Positions 1-6,818 of a stretch of DNA of 12,114 nucleotides are shown here, one piece after another (the first letter of the stretch is position 1; each line of letters begins with the position of its first letter). The stretch lies in the NCBI GenBank assembly GCA_903839965.1, contig CAIMEK010000738.1:1-12114 (forward strand). The letters run 5' to 3'. The translations under genes and the position numbers were made by a program. The DNA is from an uncultured Acetobacteraceae bacterium (GTDB lineage: Bacteria; Pseudomonadota; Alphaproteobacteria; Acetobacterales; Acetobacteraceae). The notes under the pieces were generated by a model that did not search any database, was not told the DNA's origin, and saw nothing but the letters and a program-made list of their open reading frames with translations.

Positions 1-10
1 CCGGCCCAAC

Positions 11-48
11 TTTCCATATCCCAAGCCTGCGGCTGCTGGATTTGGAAA
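11..48. repeat. Imperfect inverted repeat (possible stem-loop)
   Basis: Positions 11-15 (TTTCC) pair with 44-48 (GGAAA), 18-21 (ATCC) with 38-41 (GGAT), and 24-27 (AGCC) with 31-34 (GGCT), around a three-base loop at 28-30. A16 can also pair with T43. This gives about 14 base pairs interrupted by one mismatch and one small internal loop. No T-run follows on either strand, so it is not a canonical intrinsic terminator. It could be a transcript-end structure or a degenerate remnant of an element outside the window. Confidence 0.35.
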
Positions 49-120
49 CCTGTTGGACGCGCAGAAAATGCTGGCTCGCGGGATGCTTGGCCAATCGGCC
101 CGTCGTAGATTCGCGCTTAT

Positions 121-133
121 GGGGCGAAGCCCC
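121..133 (-). terminator. Weak candidate hairpin after the ClC gene
   Basis: GGGGC and GCCCC form a perfect five-base-pair stem with a three-base loop, about 10 bases beyond the TAA stop of the leftward ClC gene. The stem is short and no U-tract follows on the minus strand (ATAAGCG follows), so termination strength is doubtful. Position is the main argument. Confidence 0.25.
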
Positions 134-143
134 TGGCCTTGTC

Positions 144-2021
144 TTACTCCCCCGACAACTCGCGGCGGCGGCGGTCGAGTTCTTCGGAGTAGCGGCGCAG
201 GGCGTATTGTTCGGTGAGCAGGCCGATGACGCGGCGGGTGTCACGGCCGTCCACGACGGCGAGGGCGTCTGATTCTGCCTGTTCGAACATGGCCACGGCG
301 TCTTTGATGGTCATTTGCGGCAGCAGCACGTCGGTCTGGTGGTGCAGCAGGTCGGCGAGGTTTTCGGCCTTGGAGTCGACGGCGTGTGCTTCGGCAAGCA
401 GCACGATGCCGGAGTAGCGGTTGGCTTCGTCCACCACCACCACGCGGGCGGTGGCGCCGAGGGGGAAGTCGCGGCGGAAGGCGGAGAGGGCGGTGTCGAG
501 GCGCACGGTGCGCACTTCGCGCCGCATCATCCGGCCGACGGTGAGGTTGCGCATCCAGCCGATGTCGACGGCGCTGCGGATTGCTTCGCCGCGCAGGTGG
601 AAGCGCCAGGTGGCGAAGGAGTAACCGAAGGTGCGGCGAACCGTGAGGGCGGAGACCACGGAAGCCGCCATCACGGCGGCCGTCATCGGCAGGCTGCCGG
701 TGCTTTCCAGCGCCAGGAAGGCCATGGTGAGCGGGCCGCCGACCACGGCCACGGCCAGGCCGCTCATGCCGACGATGGCGCAGACCACCGGGGGTACGGC
801 GGTGGAGGCGGTGACCATGGCCAGGCAGGCGGCGAACAGCTTGCCCAATAGCGCGCCCAGGAACAGCGAGGCGAAGAACAGGCCGCCACGGAAGCCGACG
901 CCGATGGAGACCGCCGAGGCGATCGCCTTGAGCACGATCAGCAGGGCGATGTGTTGAAGGGAATAGGGAGCGTCGAGGCCGACCTGCAGCGCGGCATGGC
1001 CGGATGAGAGCACCTGTGGGGTGATCAGCGCCAGCAGCCCGACGAACAGGCCGCCGATGGCCGGCCGCGCCCAGGTGGGCACGGAGCTGCGGCGGAAGAT
1101 TTCCTCGGTCAGCGTGACGCCGCGCATGATTGCGATACCACCGAGGGCGCAGATCATGCCCAGGGCAAGGATCGGGAGGTAGGCGGTGGGTTCGATGGCG
1201 ATCGGCACGCGGATGTCGAAGCCGTATTCGTCCGGGATCAGCATGCGCACCACCGAGACGGCGGTGATGGCCGAGACCATCACGGGAGCCATGGTGGCGA
1301 GCGAGTAGGTGCCGATGACGAGTTCGAAGGCGTAGAAGGCGCCGGTCAGCGGGGCGTTGAACGCGGCGGCGATGGCGGCGGCGGCGCCGCAGCCCACCAG
1401 CACGCGCAGGTCGGCGCGGCGTACCCGGAAGCTTCGCCCGATGCGCGAGGCCAGCGCGGAGCCGATCTGTGCGTAGCCCGCCTCCAGCCCGACCGAGGCG
1501 CCGCAGCCGTTCGACAGCATGGTCTGGCCGACCAGGATGAGGCTGTCGTTGAGCGACATCCGCCCGCCGTAGAGCGCGTTCGCCTCGATTGGGTCGACCG
1601 GGCGGCGCGGCCACCAGCGCACCAGGGCCAGGCCGACGAGGCCCATCAGCAAGCCGCCGACGGTGGGCATGACGATGGCGCGCCAGCCCGCGATGTCCAC
1701 CTGCCCGGACAGCCGCTCGTAGGGGCCGAGGTTGAACAGCACGCGGTGCATGGCCTGGGTGGCGTTGGTCATGGCGGTGACGCACAGGCCGGCGAACAGG
1801 CCGAGCACGGCGGCGAGCACGACCAGCCAGATCTCGTCGGCGCGCACCAGGGCGCGCAGGGTTTGCGGAGCGTGCAGGACCCATTCGCTGATGGGTCGGT
1901 GGTGGCGGCCGATGGTCGGCAGGCTAACGGTGGGCAGGCGCAGCCCGGAACGCGGACGCGTTCCAGCCGCCCCCGGAGCCCGGAGGCGGTTCAGAAAGCT
2001 CAGCCCCGGAAAACTCCCCAT
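144..2021 (-). CDS. ClC-family chloride channel/transporter with C-terminal CBS pair
   Basis: An integral membrane protein of the ClC (voltage-gated chloride channel/H+ exchanger) family, expected to move chloride or a related anion across the inner membrane. With the ATG at 2021 it has 625 residues. Many hydrophobic segments span about residues 60-470. The central motif GASVGLEAG (around residue 180) holds the glutamate that matches the family's gating Glu. FRGGLFFAS stands where the third filter motif (GxFxP) is expected but lacks the Pro. A GSGIP-like first motif is not recognisable; VDPIEAN occupies that area. The last 130 residues form two CBS domains (TVGRMMRREVRTV... and VLLPQMTIKDAV...GLLTE), which usually bind adenine nucleotides and regulate the channel. 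The frame also opens at a TTG at 2084; I prefer the ATG, although neither has a clear ribosome site. Family assignment is firm; channel versus exchanger and the ion are not. Confidence 0.88.
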   Translation of the reverse strand: MGSFPGLSFLNRLRAPGAAGTRPRSGLRLPTVSLPTIGRHHRPISEWVLHAPQTLRALVRADEIWLVVLAAVLGLFAGLCVTAMTNATQAMHRVLFNLGPYERLSGQVDIAGWRAIVMPTVGGLLMGLVGLALVRWWPRRPVDPIEANALYGGRMSLNDSLILVGQTMLSNGCGASVGLEAGYAQIGSALASRIGRSFRVRRADLRVLVGCGAAAAIAAAFNAPLTGAFYAFELVIGTYSLATMAPVMVSAITAVSVVRMLIPDEYGFDIRVPIAIEPTAYLPILALGMICALGGIAIMRGVTLTEEIFRRSSVPTWARPAIGGLFVGLLALITPQVLSSGHAALQVGLDAPYSLQHIALLIVLKAIASAVSIGVGFRGGLFFASLFLGALLGKLFAACLAMVTASTAVPPVVCAIVGMSGLAVAVVGGPLTMAFLALESTGSLPMTAAVMAASVVSALTVRRTFGYSFATWRFHLRGEAIRSAVDIGWMRNLTVGRMMRREVRTVRLDTALSAFRRDFPLGATARVVVVDEANRYSGIVLLAEAHAVDSKAENLADLLHHQTDVLLPQMTIKDAVAMFEQAESDALAVVDGRDTRRVIGLLTEQYALRRYSEELDRRRRELSGE

Positions 2022-2198
2022 TCGAACCGGCCCGGTGCATGCCGCCGTCAACGCTGCGGTCCACACTCGGCCGCACTCACGCAACGCGTCACATCGGCAT
2101 TGATGGGCACGAAAGATCGGTCAGATCAACGCGCTCGACAGGTCAACCGCCCGCAATGTGCGTAACGATGCGGCGACGTTGCGGATTTGTCATACAGG
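2022..2198. other. Intergenic region between the ClC and DenD-like genes
   Basis: Both neighbours read leftward, so this segment is downstream of the dehydrogenase gene and upstream of the ClC gene. It may include up to 63 bases of ClC coding sequence if the TTG at 2084 is used. A TTGACC at 2141-2146 (minus strand) resembles a -35 box, but no acceptable -10 box lies 16-18 bases downstream, so I do not call a promoter. I see no RNA gene or clear terminator here. Confidence 0.4.
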
Positions 2199-3179
2199 CT
2201 AGGCCAGGCCGCGCTCCTTGCGGGTGGCTTCGAGGTCGTCGGCCACGAAGGCGCGCACCAGGTCCACCAGCGGCTCATGTGCCGAGAAGCCCAGCGTGCG
2301 GGAGCGCAGCGGCTCGAAGGCGGCCGGCCAGCCCGCCACGATCTTCTCGATCGCCGGGTCGTAGACGCGGCGCACCAGCGCCGAAGCGCCGGGCTGCACG
2401 GCATCCAGCGCATTCAGCATGCTGGCGACGGTGACGCTGAGCCCCGGCGGGTTGATGCCGCGGTCCAGGCCCATCGGCGTGGTGTCCATGCTGGCGCAGT
2501 GCAGCAACCATTCCACCGCGCGGCGGGGGCTGGCGATCCAGGCGGCGAAATCCGGGGCGACCGGCAGCTCGGTGGACAGGCCCAGCAGCGGCTCGCGCAG
2601 GATGCCGGAGAAGAAGCTGCTGGCCGCCTTGTTGGGCCGGCCCGGCCTGACGATGATGGTGGGCAGGCGGATGCAGACCGCATCGAGGAAGCCGCGCCGC
2701 GAGGCGTCGGTGAGAAACAGCTCGGCGGCTGCCTTCTGGGCGCCGTAGCTGTTGGTGGGCACCTGCCGCGCGTCGTCGGCCAGCCTGGCGGCCTGGCCGC
2801 CGCCGAAACTGGCGACGCTGCTGGTGAACACCACGCGCGCCGGCGCGGCGAGCTTGCGGCAGCGGTTGATGACGGCTTCGGTGCCGCGCACGTTGACGCG
2901 CTGGCCCAGGTCGTAATCGGCCTCGGCGGCGGCGCTGACCACGGCGGCGAGGTGGAACACCACGTTGGTGCCGTCGGGGATGGCGTCGGCCGGCAGGTCG
3001 GCGACGTCGCCGCCGACGCAGTGCACCGGGAAGCGGGCGCCCGCGGGCGGATCGGGCGGGACGACGTCGAACAGCGTCAGCGCTTCGATGGCCTCCCCGC
3101 CGAGCTTGCCGTCGGCCGCCAGTCGGGCCGCCACCTTGCGCCCGAGGAATCCACCGCCGCCCAGGATGCTGATCCGCAT
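2199..3179 (-). CDS. NAD-dependent epimerase/dehydratase, D-erythronate dehydrogenase-like
   Basis: An extended short-chain dehydrogenase of 326 residues, cytoplasmic. The N-terminal Rossmann motif GGGGFLG (residues 7-13) binds NAD(P), and an acidic residue after the second beta strand (FDVV, D38) suggests NAD+. The catalytic set is visible: Ser in TSSVASFGG (120-124) and YxxxK at Y145/K149. The stretch RLPTIIVRPGRPNKAASSFFSGILREPL (described at 171-198; key residues RPGRPN and REPL) is typical of DenD-type enzymes, which oxidise D-erythronate at C2 in a four-carbon acid-sugar pathway. The ATG at 3179 is chosen because GGAGGA sits four bases upstream (3184-3189); an in-frame extension to 3224 would put 15 unconserved residues before the Rossmann strand. 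The usual partners of DenD (OtnI/OtnC or LtnD) are not in the window, so the substrate remains uncertain. Confidence 0.82.
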   Translation of the reverse strand: MRISILGGGGFLGRKVAARLAADGKLGGEAIEALTLFDVVPPDPPAGARFPVHCVGGDVADLPADAIPDGTNVVFHLAAVVSAAAEADYDLGQRVNVRGTEAVINRCRKLAAPARVVFTSSVASFGGGQAARLADDARQVPTNSYGAQKAAAELFLTDASRRGFLDAVCIRLPTIIVRPGRPNKAASSFFSGILREPLLGLSTELPVAPDFAAWIASPRRAVEWLLHCASMDTTPMGLDRGINPPGLSVTVASMLNALDAVQPGASALVRRVYDPAIEKIVAGWPAAFEPLRSRTLGFSAHEPLVDLVRAFVADDLEATRKERGLA

Positions 3180-3293
3180 TGCGTCCTCCGTCTCGTTGTC
3201 GCCTTCGCTTAAGCACAGGCGCACGGGCAGCGAAAGAGTTCAAGCCGTTCGTGGCGGCTTGCTCTCCGCGCGCGGCCGTCGCAGCTTGCGGCC
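3180..3293. other. Divergent intergenic region
   Basis: These 114 bases separate the leftward DenD-like gene from the rightward ammonia-lyase gene and must hold the start signals of both if they have separate promoters. The ribosome site of the leftward gene (GGAGGA, 3184-3189) is clear. No equally good Shine-Dalgarno sequence precedes the rightward ATG at 3294. I find no convincing promoter boxes or palindromic operator. Confidence 0.4.
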
Positions 3294-4448
3294 ATGTTCG
3301 ATCCGTATCCCTTCAGCCTGTTCGTCAACCCGCGCGCCGGCGTGCCGGACGTCGAGGTGCTGAGCGCAGCCGGCTTCGACCGCGCCCGCCAGGAAATCAT
3401 GGGCTGGCCGGGCTACGCGCCGACGCCCTTGCGCGACCTCGATGCACTCGCCGGGCAGGTAGGCGTCGGGGCGGTGCGGCTGAAGGACGAGGCGGACCGC
3501 TTTGGCCTGGGCAGCTTCAAGGCGCTGGGCGGCGCCTACGCGGTGGCGAGGGTGCTGATCGCCGAACTGGCCCGGCTTGGCATCGCGCCGGCGGCGACCT
3601 CCGCCGATCTGCTGTCCGGGCGCTACGCCGACGTGACGCGGACGCTGACGGTGACCTGCGCGACCGACGGCAACCATGGCCGGGCGGTGGCCTGGGGAGC
3701 CAAGCGGTTTAGTTGCAATTGCGTGATAGTAATACATCATACAGTCAGCCCCGGCCGGGCCCAGGCGATCGCGCGCTATGGCGCCTCGGTGCGGCGGGTG
3801 ACCGGCACCTACGACGACGCGGTACGCGAGGCGGCCAGGCGGGCGAGCCGGGAAGGCTGGTTCGTGGTGTCGGACACCTCGTGGCCCGGCTACACCGCGG
3901 TGCCGACCGACGTGATGCAGGGCTACCGGCTGATGGCCGACGAGGCGGCCGACCAGTGGCAGGGCGCGCCGCCGACGCATGTGTTCATGCAGGGCGGCGT
4001 GGGCGGCGCCGCGGCGGCGGTTTCCGTGCAGATGCGCGCCCGCTACGAGCGAGCGCCGGAGTTGGTGGTGGTGGAGCCCGACCACGCCGCCTGCCTGCTG
4101 GCGAGCGCCGAGCTGGGCACGCGCACCGCCATAGCCGGCGAGCTCGACACCATCATGGCGGGCCTGGCCTGCGGCGAGCCCAGCCTGCTCGCCTGGGCGG
4201 AGCTGGAGCGTGCCGCCGCCGCCTTCATGGCGGTGCCGGACGAGGCCGCTGTGGCCTGCATGAAGCTGCTGGCGAGGCAGGGCATCGTCGCCGGCGAGTC
4301 CGGGGTGGCGGGGCTGGCCGGTTTCCTGCTTGCCGCCCAGGACCCGGCCGCGCGCGCGGCACTGGGGTTGGGCGCGAACAGCCGCGTGCTGCTGTTCTCC
4401 ACCGAGGGCGCGTCCGACCTGGAGCTGTACCGCGCGCTGGTTGGTTAG
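3294..4448 (+). CDS. dpaL: Diaminopropionate ammonia-lyase (PLP-dependent)
   Basis: A fold-type II PLP enzyme of 384 residues that converts 2,3-diaminopropionate to pyruvate and two ammonia, acting in the cytoplasm. Recalled similarity to E. coli YgeX (DpaL) runs along the whole length without indels in the core. K76 in GSFKALGG is the PLP Schiff-base lysine; D125 in TDGNHGR matches the aspartate that serves the D-isomer in the Salmonella enzyme; also conserved are SWPGYTAVPTDVMQGY, QGGVGGAAAAV, VVEPDHAACL, IMAGLACGEPS, GESGVAGL and STEGASDLELY. It is divergent from the DenD-like gene and convergent with the lacI-type gene, sharing 4 bases with it (stop TAG at 4446-4448). Codons 139-150 are strikingly AT-rich compared with the rest. 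Family assignment is strong; activity on D- and L-isomers is inferred. Confidence 0.9.
   Translation: MFDPYPFSLFVNPRAGVPDVEVLSAAGFDRARQEIMGWPGYAPTPLRDLDALAGQVGVGAVRLKDEADRFGLGSFKALGGAYAVARVLIAELARLGIAPAATSADLLSGRYADVTRTLTVTCATDGNHGRAVAWGAKRFSCNCVIVIHHTVSPGRAQAIARYGASVRRVTGTYDDAVREAARRASREGWFVVSDTSWPGYTAVPTDVMQGYRLMADEAADQWQGAPPTHVFMQGGVGGAAAAVSVQMRARYERAPELVVVEPDHAACLLASAELGTRTAIAGELDTIMAGLACGEPSLLAWAELERAAAAFMAVPDEAAVACMKLLARQGIVAGESGVAGLAGFLLAAQDPAARAALGLGANSRVLLFSTEGASDLELYRALVG
3708..3743 (+). other. AT-rich rare-codon patch within dpaL
   Basis: Thirty-six bases with 11 G/C (about 31%) inside a gene of roughly 70% GC. The in-frame codons include two ATA, GTA, ACA, AAT, AGT and two CAT, whereas the rest of the gene almost always ends codons in G or C. 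The reading frame stays intact and the encoded residues (FSCNCVIVIHHT) align without indel to the E. coli homologue as I recall it. The patch starts 11 codons after the TDGNHGR motif. In the +1 frame it reads TGA-TAG-TAA consecutively (3724-3732), and a TAG at 3710-3712 closes the third frame. It also holds the 8-bp palindrome GCAATTGC (3715-3722). Confidence 0.75.
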
Positions 4449-5437
4449 CTGCCGCGAACGACCAGGCGGTGCGCCAGCACCGTGTCGACCCGCTGCCCGT
4501 CCGCCATCGCCCGCAACGCCGCCACCACGGCCGGGCCGAACCGGTCGTAGGGCACGCGGACGGAACTCAGCCAGGGCGCGACCCAGTCGTTCAGCGGATT
4601 GTCGTCGAAGCCGACCAGCACGACGTCGCCGGGCACGCCGAGGCCGGCTTCGGAAAGACGGCGATGGGCGCCGTAGGCGATCAGGTCGCTGAGGCAGAAA
4701 ATGCCGCGGCGACCGGCGGCGGGCAGCACGTCCAGCGCGCGGCGGTAGCCGATCTCCATGTGCTCCAGCCCGGCCGCGGTGGCGCTGCCGGCGGCGCGGC
4801 CGGCCTCGGCGAGGCGGTCGGTGAAGCCGGCGATGCGGTCCGCGGTGGCCGAGGAGGCGCGGTCGCCGTGCAGGATGCCGGGGCACTCGATGCCGCGCGC
4901 CAGCAGGAAGTCGGCGACGTCGGCGCCGGCGCGGCGGTTGTCGATGCCGACGAACGGCGCGTCCGGGCGCGTCGGGTTGCGGCGGTTGACGCACAGCAGT
5001 GCCTCGCCGGGCGGGGTGGCAGCGAGTTGGGGGCTGGCGACGGCGCCGAGCAGCACGGTGGCGCGGGCGAGCTGGGCGCGCATTTCCAGCAGGTACTCGT
5101 CTTGCAGGTCGGCGCGGTCGTGGCTGTCGCACAGCACCATGACCAGGCCCTCGGCGCGCAGGGCTGCCTCGGCGGAGGCGGCGATGGCGGCCATGGCGGG
5201 GTTGGCCAGGTTGGCGGCGATCAGCGCGACCAGGCGGCTTTGCCGATGGCGCAGGGCGCGGCCGACCGAGACCGGCCGGTAGCCGAGCGCGTGCACGGCC
5301 TGCCACACCCGCGCGGTGGTTTCCTTGCTTGCCTTGTGGGCGATGCCGTTGACCACGCGCGAGACGGTGGCGATGGACACCCCGGCGCGCGCGGCGACGG
5401 TGGCGACGGAAACGCTGGCGGCGGAGCGGCTTGCGAT
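4445..5437 (-). CDS. LacI-family transcriptional repressor, probable regulator of the adjacent uronide operon
   Basis: A cytoplasmic DNA-binding repressor. The N-terminal HTH reads SVATVAARAGVSIATVSRVV, an almost ideal LacI helix-turn-helix, followed by the hinge region (RPVSVGRALRHRQSRLVALI) and a periplasmic-binding-protein-like effector domain with VGIDNRRAG, HGDRASSATADRIAGF and LVGFDDNPLNDW. The only ATG/GTG/TTG start in frame is the GTG at 5380, which would begin inside the HTH and delete helix 1 (311 residues). The coding similarity continues upstream to a TAG at 5453-5455. I therefore extend to an ATC at 5435-5437, which has AGGA eight bases before it and gives 330 residues, normal for the family. 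A non-standard start or a one-base sequence error are both possible. It is transcribed divergently from the operon beginning at 5511 across a perfect palindrome, implying it controls that operon and probably itself. Confidence 0.85.
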   Translation of the reverse strand: MASRSAASVSVATVAARAGVSIATVSRVVNGIAHKASKETTARVWQAVHALGYRPVSVGRALRHRQSRLVALIAANLANPAMAAIAASAEAALRAEGLVMVLCDSHDRADLQDEYLLEMRAQLARATVLLGAVASPQLAATPPGEALLCVNRRNPTRPDAPFVGIDNRRAGADVADFLLARGIECPGILHGDRASSATADRIAGFTDRLAEAGRAAGSATAAGLEHMEIGYRRALDVLPAAGRRGIFCLSDLIAYGAHRRLSEAGLGVPGDVVLVGFDDNPLNDWVAPWLSSVRVPYDRFGPAVVAALRAMADGQRVDTVLAHRLVVRGS

Positions 5438-5459
5438 GGGAGGGGTCCTGCGCTACGAT
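5431..5459 (+). promoter_or_regulatory. Candidate sigma70 promoter of the uronide operon
   Basis: TTGCGA (5431-5436) and TACGAT (5454-5459) each match the consensus at four of six positions and are separated by exactly 17 bases. The expected transcription start, about 5466, falls inside the 20-bp palindrome at 5462-5481, the classic position for repression by a LacI protein. The promoter overlaps the 5' coding end of the divergent repressor gene. Prediction by eye only. Confidence 0.45.
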
Positions 5460-5461
5460 GT

Positions 5462-5481
5462 GAGGGTAAACGTTTACCCTC
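5462..5481. promoter_or_regulatory. LacI-type operator (perfect 20-bp palindrome)
   Basis: GAGGGTAAACGTTTACCCTC is fully self-complementary, with the central CpG (5471-5472) and TAAACGTTTA core typical of LacI/GalR-family operators, where the hinge helix inserts at the central CG. It lies between the divergent repressor and the transporter operon, 29 bases before the solute-binding-protein ATG. No second copy was noticed elsewhere in the window, consistent with local control. Confidence 0.88.
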
Positions 5482-5510
5482 TTAACGCAGGGAACCGGAG
5501 GAAACAAGCG

Positions 5511-6809
5511 ATGCGGATATCATCGGTGCCTCGGCGGGGCGTACTGGCGGGCCTGCTGGCCACGCCCCTGGTGGCGCGCGCGCAGACCGCGCAGCAGCTC
5601 ACGGTCTGGCACGACCTTGGCGACAACGGCACCAAATGGTTCGCCACCATGGCCGATGAATTTGCCAAGACCCATCCGGGCGTGACCCTGCGAGCCACCA
5701 GCTATCCCACCGACCAGTGGTTCGGCCGGGTGATCGGCGCCCTCAACACCGACACGGCGCCGGACCTGGTGTTCAACAACTACGAGCGGGTGATTCGCGT
5801 CGCCACGCAGACCGGCAAGGTGATGGACCTCAAGCCGGTGCTGGCGGGCATTGCCGACAAGGGATTCCTCTCCGAGGACGACCTGCGCGTGGCCACCTAT
5901 GACGGGCACATGATCATATTGCCCGTGCAGCGCGTGCAGATGGCGCTCGGGGTGCGCAAGTCGTGGCTGGACCGGGTGGGCGAGAAGTTCCCGGTCACCT
6001 GGGAAGACACCATGCGGGTGGCGGAGAAGTTCCGCGACGGCCACCCCGACGGCGATGCAAGTTCAAAAGTGTTCGCCTTCGCGCTGGAGGCCGCCAAGCC
6101 GCGCGACCTCATCCACATTCTCGACCTGTTCATCTTCGGCGCCGGGCTGCGCAGCACGCTGCTCGACCCGCAGGGCAACGTGGTGGTGGACGAGCCCCAG
6201 CATGCGCGCGTGCTGGAGGAGTTCCTCAAGACCTACACCACCTACCGCTTCGTCTCGCCGGACACGATCAACTATTCGTTCGGCGAAATGTATCAGGTGA
6301 TCGAGGGCGGCAAGACCGGCATGTTCCGTGTCGGCGACTGGAACGTCGCCAAATGGGATACGCAGGCGCTGAACGGCGACTTCGTGGTGGGGCCGTGGCC
6401 GAAGTTTTTTCCCGACCATCAGAACGGCGTGGTGATCGGCGGCATGCGGGGCGTCGCGGTGCCGGTGAACTCGCCGCACAAGGACCTGGCCGTCGAATTC
6501 GCCAGGTTCATGCTGACGGCGCCGGCGCAGCAGACCTCGCTGGCGATCATGGGGGCGGCGGTGCGCAAGGACCTCGACGTGTCCGCGCTGTCGCCGCGCC
6601 AGCAGGCTTTCGCGAAACCCAGTTGGGCGCTGTATGCCTACGATTTCCCCGAGAGCATCCACACCTACTATCCGGAGCTTGAGGCGGCCTATCATCGCAA
6701 GCTGCTGGACGCGGTCGCGCACCCACCGGCGGACTGGAAGGCGTTCATCGCCACCACCGCGCAGGAGATGCGCGTGCTGGCCAAGCAACTGGCGGAAAAG
6801 AAGGGCTGA
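5511..6809 (+). CDS. ABC transporter sugar-binding protein (family 1), Tat-type signal
   Basis: The periplasmic receptor of a carbohydrate ABC importer, 432 residues. The first 24 residues form a signal: twin Arg at 8-9 (SVPRRGVLAG), a hydrophobic stretch, then VARA before QT, suggesting export by the Tat route and cleavage after A24. The mature part begins with LTVWHDLGDNGTKWFATMADEFAKTHPGV, the usual opening of extracellular solute-binding proteins of the MalE/UgpB type, and continues with TDTAPDLVFNNYERV, GGKTGMFRVGDWNVAKWD and PVNSPHKDLAVEFARFML. The ATG at 5511 is chosen over the long upstream open frame because GGAGG sits at 5497-5501, the signal peptide begins here, and upstream codons lie over the operator and the antisense repressor gene. 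First gene of the operon; the ligand is inferred to be a glucuronide or related oligosaccharide from the downstream GH2 gene. Confidence 0.92.
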   Translation: MRISSVPRRGVLAGLLATPLVARAQTAQQLTVWHDLGDNGTKWFATMADEFAKTHPGVTLRATSYPTDQWFGRVIGALNTDTAPDLVFNNYERVIRVATQTGKVMDLKPVLAGIADKGFLSEDDLRVATYDGHMIILPVQRVQMALGVRKSWLDRVGEKFPVTWEDTMRVAEKFRDGHPDGDASSKVFAFALEAAKPRDLIHILDLFIFGAGLRSTLLDPQGNVVVDEPQHARVLEEFLKTYTTYRFVSPDTINYSFGEMYQVIEGGKTGMFRVGDWNVAKWDTQALNGDFVVGPWPKFFPDHQNGVVIGGMRGVAVPVNSPHKDLAVEFARFMLTAPAQQTSLAIMGAAVRKDLDVSALSPRQQAFAKPSWALYAYDFPESIHTYYPELEAAYHRKLLDAVAHPPADWKAFIATTAQEMRVLAKQLAEKKG

Positions 6810-6818
6810 GTTCAGGCC

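Larger units (their letters stand above)
1..143. other. Stretch without a recognisable gene left of the ClC gene
   Basis: No convincing coding sequence is visible. One forward frame is open from the window edge to a TAG at 106-108 but its translation resembles no family I know, so a gene tail entering from the left cannot be excluded. The stretch holds two dyad-symmetric segments, at 11-48 and 121-133, listed separately. It lies downstream of the leftward ClC gene, so terminator or 3'-untranslated sequence is the likeliest content. Confidence 0.4.

Noticed and set aside
2101..2146. ClC promoter using TTGACC (minus strand, 2141-2146)
   Set aside because: No -10 box with at least four matches at 16-18 bases spacing.
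3713..3740. Internal rightward promoter in the dpaL AT-rich patch (TTGCAA with CATCAT at 16 bases)
   Set aside because: Each box matches only four of six consensus positions, any AT-rich patch yields such matches, and no gene start follows.
3240..5507. A 755-codon leftward open frame across dpaL and the repressor gene
   Set aside because: Its translation is Arg/His/Ala-rich with no domain, it runs antisense to dpaL and out of frame with the repressor, and long spurious frames are expected at this GC content.
5316..5510. N-terminal extension of the solute-binding protein upstream of 5511
   Set aside because: It would place 65 residues before a clear Tat signal and translate across the operator and the antisense repressor start; the good ribosome site is directly before 5511.
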